Assembly (NCBI RefSeq): GCF_009363795.1
Contig: NZ_CP045420.1
Coordinates: forward strand, 1,717,001-1,781,000
Reading direction: 5' to 3'
Length of the DNA stretch: 64,000 nucleotides
DNA from: Palleronia sp. THAF1
GTDB taxonomy: Bacteria > Pseudomonadota > Alphaproteobacteria > Rhodobacterales > Rhodobacteraceae
Within the stretch, counting starts at the first letter, position 1; each line of letters begins with the position of its first letter. The notes under the pieces are model-generated. The model was given only the letters and a program-made list of their open reading frames with translations, was not told the origin of the DNA and made no database searches. A program made the translations under genes and the position numbers. Below, in pieces: positions 44,459 to 53,373 of the stretch.

Positions 44459-46593
44459 CCGCCGCCTGCCCCGCCTGTGCCGCTTTGCCCCCGCCCTCGC
44501 CGGTCGCACCGAGCGAGGCCACGCATCTGCTACACCTGCCTGACATCCACTGTGGCGGCTGCATCGCATCGGTAGAACGCACGTTGATAGTGCTACCCGG
44601 CGTCGCCTCCGCCCGCGTAAACCTGACGCTGAAGCGGGTCTCGGTTCAGGCCCCCGGACTGGACGCCAACCGACTGATCGACGCCCTTGCGCAGGTCGGG
44701 CACCGGGCCGAGCGATTGGACGGCGCACGGCTGGGGCCAGCCGACACGACGTCCCGCGACCTGCTGACCCGCATCGGTGTGTCGGGCTTCGCGCTGATGA
44801 ACGTCATGCTCCTGTCCGTCGCGGTCTGGAGCGGGGCGACGGGTGTCACCGCGCACGTCTTCCATCTGATCTCGGCCTCAATCGCGATCCCGGCCGTCGC
44901 CTATGCAGGCCACCCCTTCTTCCGCTCGGCCCTGCGCGCGCTGGCCAAGGGGTACCTGAACATGGACGTACCAATTTCGCTGGCGATCATTCTGGCCTCG
45001 GTGGCGTCGTTGGCGAGCGCGCTGGGGATCAGCGATCGCGCCGGCTGGTTCGACGCGGCGCTGGCGCTGACGTTCTTCCTGCTGGTGGGCCGATATCTCG
45101 ACCGTCGAGGTCGCGCGGCGGCCAGATCCGCCGCCGCCGAACTGGCCGCACTCGAAGCCCCGCAGGCGCGACGCATCGACGGCGCGTTAGAGCGGATCAT
45201 CGCCGCCGACGCCCTGCAGCCTGGCGATTTGATCCGCCTCCGTCCCGGAGACCGACTGCCCGCCGACGGTACGATCGTCACCGGGCGCACCGATCTCGAC
45301 CGCTCTATCCTGACCGGGGAGAGCCGCCCCGAAGCGGTCGGTCCGGGAGATAACGTGACGGCTGGCGAGACCTCTCTGACCGGCGTGCTGACCGTTCGGG
45401 TGGACCGCGCCGGGCGCGATACGTCTCTGGCCCGCATCGCCGAAATCGTCGCGACGGCCGAGAGCCAGCGCAGCCGCCACACCGGCATCGCGGATCGTGC
45501 GGCGCGGGTCTACGCGCCTGCCGTTCATTTGTTGGGCGCGCTGACGTTTCTCGGCTGGCTGCTGGCGACCGGAGACGGCTGGCAGTCGCTCGACATCGCG
45601 ATCTCGGTGCTGGTCATCACCTGCCCCTGCGCGCTCGGCCTCGCCGTCCCTGCCGTATCGACCGTCGCCACCGCACGTCTGTTCCGCGAGGGTATCCTGG
45701 TGAAATCGCAGACAGCGCTCGAGCGTTTGTCGCAGATCGATTGCGTAGCGCTCGACAAGACTGGCACGCTGACGACCGGAACACCCGTTCTGGATCGGGA
45801 CGTGCCGGCGGGCGCGCTTTCGGTGGCCGCGGGTCTGGCCCAAGGCTCGTCGCACCCCGTCTCGCGGGCCATCGTGGCGGCGGCGAACGAGCGTGGCATC
45901 ACCCCGGCCGACGTCCGAAGCGTCGTCGAACGTCCGGGCGACGGGGTCGAGGGACGGCTGGACGGGCATCCGGTGCGATTGGGACGCGGCGTATGGGTCG
46001 GCGCGTCGACCTCCGGTGCGACATGGTTGGCCGGGATAGACGAGCGGCCCGTTCCAATGCCCACGACCGAGATGCTCGCCGCCGACGCGGTGAGCCTGAG
46101 CGCTGCTCTGCAGGACGAGGGCAAGACCGTAACCCTGCTGTCCGGTGATGCGCCGCACGTCGTCGCCCGGATCGCAGGCCGTCTGGGTATCGTACAGGCC
46201 AAGGGCGCGCTCAGCCCTTCGGAGAAGGTGGATTGGGTGACGCGTGCCGGCCGCGACGGGAAACACGTCCTGATGGTCGGCGACGGGCTCAACGATACGG
46301 CGAGCCTAGCCGCTGCACATGCCAGCATTGCCCCCGGCACCGCGCTGGATGCCGCGCGGAATGCCGCCGATGTGGTGCTGCTGTCCGGCGGGCTGAAAGG
46401 GGTCTCGACGACGCTGACCATGGCGCGACTTGCGGTTTCGCGTATGCGGCAGAACATCGCCCTGGCACTGGCCTACAACGTCATCGCGGTCCCGCTTGCC
46501 ATAGGAGGCCTCGCGACGCCCCTCTGGGCCGCGCTGGCGATGTCGACATCTTCGCTCGTCGTGACTCTGAACGCCATGCGGCCCGCCCGATGA
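44455..46593 (+). CDS. ccoI: Copper-transporting P-type ATPase CcoI
   Basis: A 712-residue P1B ATPase that exports Cu+ for cbb3 assembly. A GTG start overlaps ccoH. Features in order: CPAC at the N-terminus, a heavy-metal domain with CGGC (HCGGCIASVERTL), eight helices, TGES in the actuator, the CPC membrane motif in TCPCALGLAVPAV, the phosphorylated Asp in DKTGTLTTG, SSHPVSRAI and the hinge GDGLNDTASL. The HP locus is present as SHP. Confidence 0.95.
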   Translation: MTAACPACAALPPPSPVAPSEATHLLHLPDIHCGGCIASVERTLIVLPGVASARVNLTLKRVSVQAPGLDANRLIDALAQVGHRAERLDGARLGPADTTSRDLLTRIGVSGFALMNVMLLSVAVWSGATGVTAHVFHLISASIAIPAVAYAGHPFFRSALRALAKGYLNMDVPISLAIILASVASLASALGISDRAGWFDAALALTFFLLVGRYLDRRGRAAARSAAAELAALEAPQARRIDGALERIIAADALQPGDLIRLRPGDRLPADGTIVTGRTDLDRSILTGESRPEAVGPGDNVTAGETSLTGVLTVRVDRAGRDTSLARIAEIVATAESQRSRHTGIADRAARVYAPAVHLLGALTFLGWLLATGDGWQSLDIAISVLVITCPCALGLAVPAVSTVATARLFREGILVKSQTALERLSQIDCVALDKTGTLTTGTPVLDRDVPAGALSVAAGLAQGSSHPVSRAIVAAANERGITPADVRSVVERPGDGVEGRLDGHPVRLGRGVWVGASTSGATWLAGIDERPVPMPTTEMLAADAVSLSAALQDEGKTVTLLSGDAPHVVARIAGRLGIVQAKGALSPSEKVDWVTRAGRDGKHVLMVGDGLNDTASLAAAHASIAPGTALDAARNAADVVLLSGGLKGVSTTLTMARLAVSRMRQNIALALAYNVIAVPLAIGGLATPLWAALAMSTSSLVVTLNAMRPAR

Positions 46594-46787
46594 ATGTCCT
46601 CGCGATCCTCATCCCGATATCGGTGGCCATGGGTCTGGCCGGGCTCGCGGCGTTCGTATGGACCATCCGGTCCGGCCAATTCGACGACCCCGAAGGCGAT
46701 CAGGCCCGCGCGCTATCCGATGCACAAGACGCTCGTCCGATCTGCAATTCCAACGGAGACGGCCACGGCAAGCCGGAAGACGAATAA
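46590..46787 (+). CDS. ccoS: Cbb3 oxidase maturation protein CcoS
   Basis: A 65-residue protein with one N-terminal helix (AILIPISVAMGLAGLAAFVW) and the family hallmark GQFDDPEGDQARAL. It starts in the ccoI stop (ATGA). CcoS is needed for cofactor insertion into cbb3. It closes the ccoGHIS operon; accessory DNA begins after it. Confidence 0.93.
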   Translation: MNVLAILIPISVAMGLAGLAAFVWTIRSGQFDDPEGDQARALSDAQDARPICNSNGDGHGKPEDE

Positions 46788-47189
46788 ATGTGAAGTCTCA
46801 AACGCGAATCTGCCGAAGTCGAAAGTCGAGAGCGAAAATCTGCTTCCACCCTTGGCATCACCCTTTGCATTTTGCACGGCAAAGGCTCGCTTTCCGCCTA
46901 TTCCGTAGGCTGGCGGTCCTTTCTGATCACCGCTGGTTTGGAGGGGCGCTTCCGTAGTAGCCTGTGCCTGCGATGCTGCAGCGCCGCAAGTCCGCTTTCC
47001 GCCCTTCTGAGACCATCGCATAAGGTACATATCATTTGACGGGTTCGCTGTGCGACCGGCAGTGAGGTCTCTACTTTGAGCGATCTCTAACCTGTCTCTG
47101 TTGAGGAGCGTACTCTCCGCCTGTTCTTACCGAGTACGCTCCCCGATCGCCTCGTGCGTAGGATACGAACCTTACCGCTTGGCGCGTCC
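46788..47189. other. Gap at the left border of the mobilizable region
   Basis: No gene is seen. The motif GCTTTCCGCC occurs twice (near 46890 and 46992), giving a short imperfect direct repeat. GAGTACGCT-type sequence appears twice, in GGAGCGTACTCTCC and CGAGTACGCTCCCC near 47103-47142, and forms an inverted repeat that could be a terminator or a protein site. Confidence 0.4.
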
Positions 47190-47354
47190 CTACTCTTCGA
47201 GCCCGAACTCTTTCGCGAGTATTCGCCTGATGATCTCAGGCCTGGACGGCAAATCCACGTCGGCGCGACGTAGATCGTCGATGGCTTTCGCCATGTCGGG
47301 CGGCAGTTTGACCATCACGGCGACTGAATCGGGTATGGGAACACCTCTGGGCAT
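47190..47354 (-). CDS. Small ribbon-helix-helix protein
   Basis: A 54-residue ORF starting at an ATG at 47354 with AGGAGATTGC upstream. It reads MPRGVPIPDSVAVMVKLPPD, MAKAIDDLRRADVDLPSRPE, then IIRRILAKEFGLEE. A short beta strand (SVAVMVKLP), a helix, a turn and a second helix with SRPEIIRRIL are the marks of CopG/Arc-type DNA-binding proteins. It diverges from the gene at 47503 and could regulate it, or be an antitoxin whose partner is not obvious. Confidence 0.65.
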   Translation of the reverse strand: MPRGVPIPDSVAVMVKLPPDMAKAIDDLRRADVDLPSRPEIIRRILAKEFGLEE

Positions 47355-47502
47355 TTTTGCAATCTCCTGTTGACGCCGTGAAGATATCTCTTATGTTGGT
47401 CGGTATCAAGAGGGTCTTGCGGTCTTGCTCGCTGAGGAGCGGACCGATGGGGGGCGGCAACCCCCCACCTGCCCTGATCACATTGATCGTATGAGGATCA
47501 AC

Positions 47503-48003
47503 ATGACTACTGATTGCACTAGCACTCCGTTCGGGGTGTCTGAACCCCTCCTCTTCCTCTCCACGTCTTCGATCGCGCGGCGGTTCACGTCGATCCTCGA
47601 CTTGCTCGACATCGTCATCAATCTCGAGCCGGAGATCGCGGGTGCTTGGCCGGGTGAAGCCCCGGGTTTGCAGAAGCGGCAAGATCTGATGTGGGAACAC
47701 GCGGACAACGAGCTGCGGAGTTTCGCGGGTAAGACCGCCGACACGTCGAACGTGCAAAGTCCCGAAGCGCTTCGGCTCGGGATCCTGGCCTTCCTGATGC
47801 ACCGCACCATGACCAGCGAGACCCCGGAAGACGTGGCGCATTTCTCGGCGCGGCTTGATGATGCGGTCTTCGACTGGCTCGACGTTGCCGTATCCGAGCT
47901 CGCCCTTCACGCGCGTGCCCGGGAGCTGACGCAGGCGTTCGCTTCCGTCTTCGATCTGTCCGAATGCGACATCTTCGCGGAAGATCTGTTCCCGGTCCTC
48001 TGA
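47503..48003 (+). CDS. Unknown acidic helical protein
   Basis: A 166-residue protein that I do not recognise. The ATG at 47503 has GAGGA six bases upstream; an ATG at 47491 is an alternative. It is predicted largely helical and acidic (LDLLDIVINLEPEIAGAW, HTRT-free, with LMWEHADNELRSFAGK and DDAVFDWLDVAVSELALHA). It has no signal peptide or membrane helix. It precedes the nuclease-like and AAA+ protease genes with gaps of about 80 and 70 bp, so the three may form an operon. Confidence 0.6.
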   Translation: MTTDCTSTPFGVSEPLLFLSTSSIARRFTSILDLLDIVINLEPEIAGAWPGEAPGLQKRQDLMWEHADNELRSFAGKTADTSNVQSPEALRLGILAFLMHRTMTSETPEDVAHFSARLDDAVFDWLDVAVSELALHARARELTQAFASVFDLSECDIFAEDLFPVL

Positions 48004-48084
48004 GGCTGATCACCGACAACGATATCGTTTCCGGCGCGGCCCTCCCGCGCCGGCCGGACCTGCCTGTCGTAAGGACCAACTCCC

Positions 48085-48618
48085 ATGTCTCTCCAGCCTC
48101 CCCTCCCCGGCTTCGCCTCTCGTCCCGGCACCGACCTCACATCGGCCGCCGATCTCCGTCACTATCCGAACGTTCCTGGTTCGACACTCGCTCGTCACGG
48201 TCGCCTCATCGGCCGCGCAGGCGAGGATCTCGTCGCCTCGATCCTGCGCCGCCACGGGTTCATCGTCCTCGATCTTGACGATCACTCCGCGGACAAGCTG
48301 ATCACTGTCGGTAACTCGATCTGCGGGTTGCAGATCAAGACGGTCACGCATCCGGACATGAGCGGAAGCTGGCGCGTTCAGGCTCGAAAGGGCTGCTCGC
48401 GCGGCGCCGGTCGCCGGGGCTACGCAGTAGCGGACTTCGATCTGCTCGCCATCGCTGTCCTGCCCATGAACGTTGTTCTTTTCACCTCGGATCGCAGTGA
48501 GTGTCACGCGATACGCCCCTGCGAGATCGCCGGCCTGCGCGCGGATCCCATGGCGTCCTTGAGGCAAGCGCTTTGCACGATCGGACTCGATCTCTGCCCC
48601 GCGCCTCCCGCGCCATAA
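48085..48618 (+). CDS. PD-(D/E)XK nuclease-like protein
   Basis: A 177-residue protein. GRAGEDLVASILRRHGF followed by VLDLDDHSADKLITVGNS and CGLQIKTVTH has the layout of the PD-(D/E)XK core: Glu47 in the first helix, Asp70, and Gln83-Ile-Lys85 in place of the usual (D/E)xK (QxK variants are known). It resembles the PDDEXK families related to restriction enzymes and group I intron nucleases. The residues after the core, WRVQARKGCSRGAGRRGYA, are basic. Nucleic-acid cleavage is an inference. Confidence 0.68.
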   Translation: MSLQPPLPGFASRPGTDLTSAADLRHYPNVPGSTLARHGRLIGRAGEDLVASILRRHGFIVLDLDDHSADKLITVGNSICGLQIKTVTHPDMSGSWRVQARKGCSRGAGRRGYAVADFDLLAIAVLPMNVVLFTSDRSECHAIRPCEIAGLRADPMASLRQALCTIGLDLCPAPPAP

Positions 48619-48688
48619 CACCTAGCGGGACGGCCACCGCCGCCCCGCCCTTTCCGATGCTTTGATCCGATACAAAGGAGGCACTTCA

Positions 48689-50872
48689 ATGCCGACCGAC
48701 CGTACACTTGCACCCTGGGCCTCGCTCGCTGACACCGCCGTCACGCGCCTGCGTAGCGCTATCGCGAAAGACGAGTGGTTCGACGCCACGGACCTTGAGA
48801 CAGTTCGAGACGACGCGCGCTCGGCCGAGGGCCTGGCCTTCAAGATGGCCCGCGCGACCGCACGTCTCGATCCCCCTAATCATTTGCCGGAAGAACAGAT
48901 CGCGGCGATCCGGCGCGCCGGTGGCGATCCGCATCGTACCGACGCTGAAGGTCGGGACCGTCCGAAGGTCCGTATTCCCAATGACACGTTACTGCTCACC
49001 ATTCGTCTGGCCGCCACGCTGGGCACGTTCACCCAAAAGGACAAAGCCCTGGCGGAAGGTGCGGTCACAGTGATCGAGACCGACCGCCCGATCGGCGCCG
49101 AGCTGTTCCAGCGCGTCCTCCGAGCGCTTTTGCCGGTCGGCTGGCGGATCGCGACAGGGTTTGAAGCGGGGGACGGGATTGCCATCGATGTTCACGTGAT
49201 GCCGACTGATGACGAGCTGAAGGCAACGGTCGAGAGATCCAGGCGAGATCTGATGAAAGCCCTTTCCAGCGCACTGCCGATCCTGATCGTCACCGACAAC
49301 ATCGCGGCGTTTCCGGATGCTGTCCGGCGTGGCTGCGATGTGCTGCGCCTCGCGCGGCCCAACGCCGATATCATTCTGACCGCGCTGTCCGCGTCTCACT
49401 CCGCCACCGGTGCGATCGATGGGATCCCTGTTCGCGCGGCATTGCCCACCGACGCACATCTCGCTCGGATCGACGACACCGCCCTTCTGCTGGCGTTCCG
49501 GGCGTCGTCGCCCGTGGAGGTCGCCCATCGCATCGCCGCGACCACTGGACCGCGCGCCGGGGACGGCCCTACCCTGGCTGATATCGCTGGTGGCGGTAAG
49601 GCGGAGGCGCAGGCCCGCCGCATGGTGCGCGATCTGCAGGCCTGGCAGTCCGGCGAGGTCGCGTGGTACGATGTGGAACGCAGTGTGATCTTCAATGGCG
49701 CACCAGGCACCGGCAAATCGTACCTGGCCCGTGCGATGGCCGGCGAAGCGGGTGTCAGTCTCGTGCGCGGCAGCCTCGCCGCCTGGCAGGCGTGCGGCCA
49801 TCTCGGCGATATGCTGCGGGCCATGAGAGATAGCTTCGCCGAGGCGCGCCGGTCGGCCCCGGCAGTCTTCATCATCGACGAGATCGATGCGATTGGGTCG
49901 CGCTCGGACGGGGACCGCCACGGGCAGCGGTACCATCGGCAGGTAATCAATGCCTTCCTCCAAGAACTCGATGCTCTCGGTGAGATGGAGGGCGTTCTGG
50001 TCGTCGGCACCTGTAACGACCTCACGGCCATCGACCCCGCGGTCTTGCGTCCCGGGCGCTTCGACGCCCATGTCCGGGTTCCGGTTCCGGGCCGCGCGGC
50101 GGTGTCCGGAATGCTCCGGGCGGCATTCCCGGACACCGACGGGGGTGAGCTCGCGCCAGCAATCCGCGCCGCGACGGGGCTGACCGCCGCCGAGATCGAC
50201 GGCGCCATCCGCGCCGCCCGTTCCGCCGCGCGGGACGCCGGTACAGGTGCGCCGCACAAGCATCTGCTCGCAGCATTGTCGGACCGCGTATACCCCCCGG
50301 ACATCGCCCGTCGCATCGCGCTCCACGAGTCGGGACACGCCGTCATCGCGTTCGCGCTCGATCTTGGGATGATCGAGAGGATCGCCCTCACACCGGGCGG
50401 CGGCGAGATCGAACTCGCACGCCATAAAGTGAGTGGATTGCTGTCTGAACTCGAGGACCACCTCGTCTACGACCTCGGAGGGCGCGCGGCGGAGACCTTG
50501 GTTCTCGGGACACCTTCGGCAGGCGCGGGCGGGCCCGATAACTCGGACCTCGCACAGGCGACCGCACGAGCTCGCAACATCGAACTGACCTCAGGCCTGG
50601 GACTCAGCGGACTTGCATGGAACGGCGCCGTCTCCGATCTCGATGCGGCGATCCGGGACCGGCTGCAGAACGCGGAGGCGCGGGCGACGGATATCTTAAC
50701 GGCGCATAAGGCTGACCTGCTCCGGATCGCAAACAAGCTTATGGAGCATGGGGTGCTGGAGCGGGAAGAGGTCGAGGACCTTGTGGCGACGGCATGGGTC
50801 CCGGCCGAACGCTCGCGCACCGTTGGTCAGGATTGTCCGGAACACGCCCGTGTCCTCCGGGAAGGTGCATGA
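48689..50872 (+). CDS. Soluble AAA+ ATPase fused to M41 (FtsH-like) metalloprotease
   Basis: A 727-residue protein with AAAGGAGG before the ATG. Residues 1-320 form a novel region without membrane helices. The AAA+ module has Walker A GAPGTGKS (337-344), Walker B FIIDEID (394-400), the second region of homology TCNDLTAIDPAVLRPGRFD with the Arg fingers, and a helical lid. The C-terminal peptidase has HESGH (546-550) and Asp620 in PDNSDLAQATARARN as third zinc ligand. Unlike FtsH it lacks the transmembrane N-terminus, so it is cytosolic. Its target and the role of the N-domain are unknown. Confidence 0.88.
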   Translation: MPTDRTLAPWASLADTAVTRLRSAIAKDEWFDATDLETVRDDARSAEGLAFKMARATARLDPPNHLPEEQIAAIRRAGGDPHRTDAEGRDRPKVRIPNDTLLLTIRLAATLGTFTQKDKALAEGAVTVIETDRPIGAELFQRVLRALLPVGWRIATGFEAGDGIAIDVHVMPTDDELKATVERSRRDLMKALSSALPILIVTDNIAAFPDAVRRGCDVLRLARPNADIILTALSASHSATGAIDGIPVRAALPTDAHLARIDDTALLLAFRASSPVEVAHRIAATTGPRAGDGPTLADIAGGGKAEAQARRMVRDLQAWQSGEVAWYDVERSVIFNGAPGTGKSYLARAMAGEAGVSLVRGSLAAWQACGHLGDMLRAMRDSFAEARRSAPAVFIIDEIDAIGSRSDGDRHGQRYHRQVINAFLQELDALGEMEGVLVVGTCNDLTAIDPAVLRPGRFDAHVRVPVPGRAAVSGMLRAAFPDTDGGELAPAIRAATGLTAAEIDGAIRAARSAARDAGTGAPHKHLLAALSDRVYPPDIARRIALHESGHAVIAFALDLGMIERIALTPGGGEIELARHKVSGLLSELEDHLVYDLGGRAAETLVLGTPSAGAGGPDNSDLAQATARARNIELTSGLGLSGLAWNGAVSDLDAAIRDRLQNAEARATDILTAHKADLLRIANKLMEHGVLEREEVEDLVATAWVPAERSRTVGQDCPEHARVLREGA

Positions 50873-51606
50873 GACCGTGAACGATGACGCACGCGGGCCT
50901 CGATGTGGTCTTTGTCCGTGTGTTCCGCGCCTTGGCCGAGAGATCGAGTGCCGGCAGGACGCTTCGGCCTATTCCGGACAGCATCACGGAATGGGCGACG
51001 GTCGCCGGGGGCCGCGCATAGAAGGGCTTCCCAGCCATCGAGTTTGTTTCCGAATCGCGCGGGATTGTCGATGACCGCGGGTCGTATATGCGGAGGAAGA
51101 CAAGGCGGACCTTCAAGAAGGGCGCTCCGATACGGCCGATAGCCGCCAAACACGCTGCGGTCTTGGAGACAGGGCCTTTTGCGCGCAGGACTTGCTACGC
51201 GCATGTCAAGGACGTTTGAGTCCGGAAGTTGCAAGATGGAGATCGCATCCGATGCAGGCCGAGCTTTCAGGTTGTCCGGTCTTCCATCCGGATCCACGGG
51301 CGATGAGGTATTGTCGAGGTGCTCTGCACAACCCGACAGCGGGGATCGACGAAACAAACCGCATATCGCGATCGGTACGTTGCGGATCGAAATGCGGTTC
51401 CGAAATGCGACGGAATGCGGCCGGTTTTTTGTTGGACCGATGCGTCGATCAGATAGGCCTCGTCGAAGAAGCATTGTCCGGAAAGTACGGCACACAAGGT
51501 TCAGCTTCCCATTGCGAATGCGGCGCAATTCTCGAAAGCGATGATGCAGTCTGGCTCCCTGCCCCAAGGTGGCGAGATCGGACAGGAGAAGCCGAACAAG
51601 CCATTG
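50873..51606. other. Unassigned 734-bp gap
   Basis: Open frames exist on both strands, for example 50827-51567 on the minus strand. They are rich in Arg, Ser and Pro, lack a credible start and match no family I know. The plus-strand frame at 51192-51674 contains CGSKCGSE and HCECGAILESDDAVW, a faint zinc-ribbon look, but codon use is poor. Best read as decayed sequence. Confidence 0.4.
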
Positions 51607-53373
51607 TCAGAACGGTGCCGGACCCTCATCAGGCGCATTCTTACACGTATCGTCGACGCCGGAGATCAGATTGACAACTTCGCCGACGATACGCGCTAGG
51701 TCGGCGTTCTCCGGACCCGCGAAGATGCCCTTCGTATCGACCAAGTATGCCTTTTCACCAAGGCGCACCCGGAAGGCAAGATCCGACATCGAGAGCAACG
51801 GCAGGACCGAGATCGTCCGGTCAGGAAAAGCCTCGATCAATGCCGACCTGAGGACCCGCCATGCGGCGATCCAAGGTCGGCCGGCCCTAACATCGCGTCG
51901 TGGAGCTTCGTTGTCTGTGCGCTCATCTGCATCATCATGTTCTCCAGCCGATCCATTCGCGCCTTCAGCTGTTCGGTCGCCTCGGCCGCCGGTAGGATCC
52001 GTTGTAAATCGCCAGTCACACGATCCATCGCGGCCATCGTTTCGTCCAGCATGGTCACGAAGCTTCCGATCGCCTCCCGCATGTCCGCAGTCTGCGCTTT
52101 CTCGAGCATCGCCGACAGAAGCGTGATAAGGTGTTCGATCTGAGCCGCGTTCGGTAGGTCGGTGTGAGACGGTGTTTGGGTAGGATACTGGGACATGTAA
52201 GGCCTTTAGTTTCTGGGTAAGGGAATGTGCGGAATGCTGCAGTTTTTGAAATCGCGGGGCCAAAGGGGCGAAAGCGATAACCTGGCTCAGCGCCAGCGCC
52301 ATCCTGGTCGTGATCTTTTCTGTCAGCTGTGAAATCGGCCCCTTATGGTTGGCAGTGTAGGGTCTACCAGCGTGGCGTTCCGGTATCTTAAGTGACGGTT
52401 CTGCGAGTATTCGCGACAAGTCCGGCTCGGGTACCGGGATGAACCCGTAGCGATGAGCGTTGTACGCCGCGCGCTTTTGCCACGCGGCTGCAAGGCGCTC
52501 CTTGGTCCGCGCCATATCGAACTCGTAGCGTTGGAAGTCGGACACGGTTGGACCGCCGTCGATCAGGCTGCCGCGAAGCGTAAGCCCTTCATTCTCCTTC
52601 GGGCCGAGCTTGAGTTTTCTCCTATCTCGTTTCAGCACTTCAAACTCGACCTGATTCCTCAAGGGCGCTGCAGAGATGAGTAAGTCATCGACATCCTTGT
52701 AGCCTTTCGCCTCTCTTTTCAGCGCATCAAGAAGCCATAGGACAGGCCGATCTTGCGTGGCGCCGACGTCGTATCTGGCCATCTCCGCCAGTTCTTTTTC
52801 CGCCCAGTCCGATCCACAAATCCATGCGCGGCGAGCGGGATCGCGTGGGTTCGCATAGCCGAAAGCGGCAATTATCCGGTCGCAGACCGCGTCGAGATCA
52901 GCCGTGCTGCCCTTCGTCGGCGGATGTGGATTGAAGCTGCGAACCTTTCCGACGGGGGTAATCACCCCACGCGGGAACGCGAAGTTTAACTCCATCCTTT
53001 TAGTGTGCGTATGTGTGCCAGCCCAGAACGGAAGCCGCGCCGCGCTCGGCACGCCCGCATGCAGAAGTTGTTCGACCATTTCGACAATCGCCGCAATCTG
53101 CCCGCGCAGCTCGGGATCGCCTTCGTTGAAGGCATGTGCGTCGAATTCCTTCAGCGCCCACGACAGCGTTCCGGAGCGATATGCTAGCTTGAACGGCAGA
53201 CGCGTCGCCGCGGACTGGAAGAGCTGTGGATCACCCCAGAGAAGTTCGGGTACGGGATCACGAGCAATCTGCCTTCTCCCCTGCCCGAGCGGTTTCTCGA
53301 CGACAACATTGAGCCCGTAGGCTGTCGGCTCGTGCAGTGAGCGCTCTTGATGTTTCGACCAGCCGAAATTCAT
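51607..53373 (-). CDS. Relaxase/mobilization nuclease (MobA-like)
   Basis: A 588-residue protein whose first 340 residues resemble plasmid relaxases of the HxH type. It has RDPVPELLWGDPQLFQSA, YRSGTLSW, the metal site THTHTKRMELNF (His121, His123) and SFNPHPPTKGSTADLDAV. Its ATG overlaps the stop of the MobC-like gene (ATGA). Residues of about 395-500 read like out-of-frame sequence and cover a second ORF (51837-52196), after which the C-terminus again looks like protein (LRSALIEAFPDRTISVLP, ARIVGEVVNLI). Either the gene is frameshifted or two frames are used. Confidence 0.78.
   Translation of the reverse strand: MNFGWSKHQERSLHEPTAYGLNVVVEKPLGQGRRQIARDPVPELLWGDPQLFQSAATRLPFKLAYRSGTLSWALKEFDAHAFNEGDPELRGQIAAIVEMVEQLLHAGVPSAARLPFWAGTHTHTKRMELNFAFPRGVITPVGKVRSFNPHPPTKGSTADLDAVCDRIIAAFGYANPRDPARRAWICGSDWAEKELAEMARYDVGATQDRPVLWLLDALKREAKGYKDVDDLLISAAPLRNQVEFEVLKRDRRKLKLGPKENEGLTLRGSLIDGGPTVSDFQRYEFDMARTKERLAAAWQKRAAYNAHRYGFIPVPEPDLSRILAEPSLKIPERHAGRPYTANHKGPISQLTEKITTRMALALSQVIAFAPLAPRFQKLQHSAHSLTQKLKALHVPVSYPNTVSHRPTERGSDRTPYHASVGDARESADCGHAGGDRKLRDHAGRNDGRDGSCDWRFTTDPTGGRGDRTAEGANGSAGEHDDADERTDNEAPRRDVRAGRPWIAAWRVLRSALIEAFPDRTISVLPLLSMSDLAFRVRLGEKAYLVDTKGIFAGPENADLARIVGEVVNLISGVDDTCKNAPDEGPAPF
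51837..52196 (-). CDS. Coiled-coil-rich ORF nested in the relaxase gene
   Basis: A 119-residue ORF in the +1 frame relative to the relaxase. The ATG at 52196 follows TAAAGG. The sequence is a convincing protein: AAQIEHLITLLSAMLEKAQ, then ETMAAMDRVTGDLQRILPA, then EQLKARMDRLENMMMQMSA, with heptad-like hydrophobics. It may be a separate small mobilization protein encoded inside mobA, as mobB is in RSF1010, or the N-terminal half of a gene whose end was shifted into the relaxase frame. Confidence 0.6.
   Translation of the reverse strand: MSQYPTQTPSHTDLPNAAQIEHLITLLSAMLEKAQTADMREAIGSFVTMLDETMAAMDRVTGDLQRILPAAEATEQLKARMDRLENMMMQMSAQTTKLHDAMLGPADLGSPHGGSSGRH

Noticed and set aside
48989-50461. A 490-codon minus-strand frame opposite the AAA+/M41 gene
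   Set aside because: It is a shadow of the real gene, with a composition unlike protein and no family resemblance.
50827-51567. A 246-codon minus-strand frame after the protease gene
   Set aside because: It is very rich in Arg, Pro and Ser with no plausible start signal, typical of non-coding high-GC DNA.
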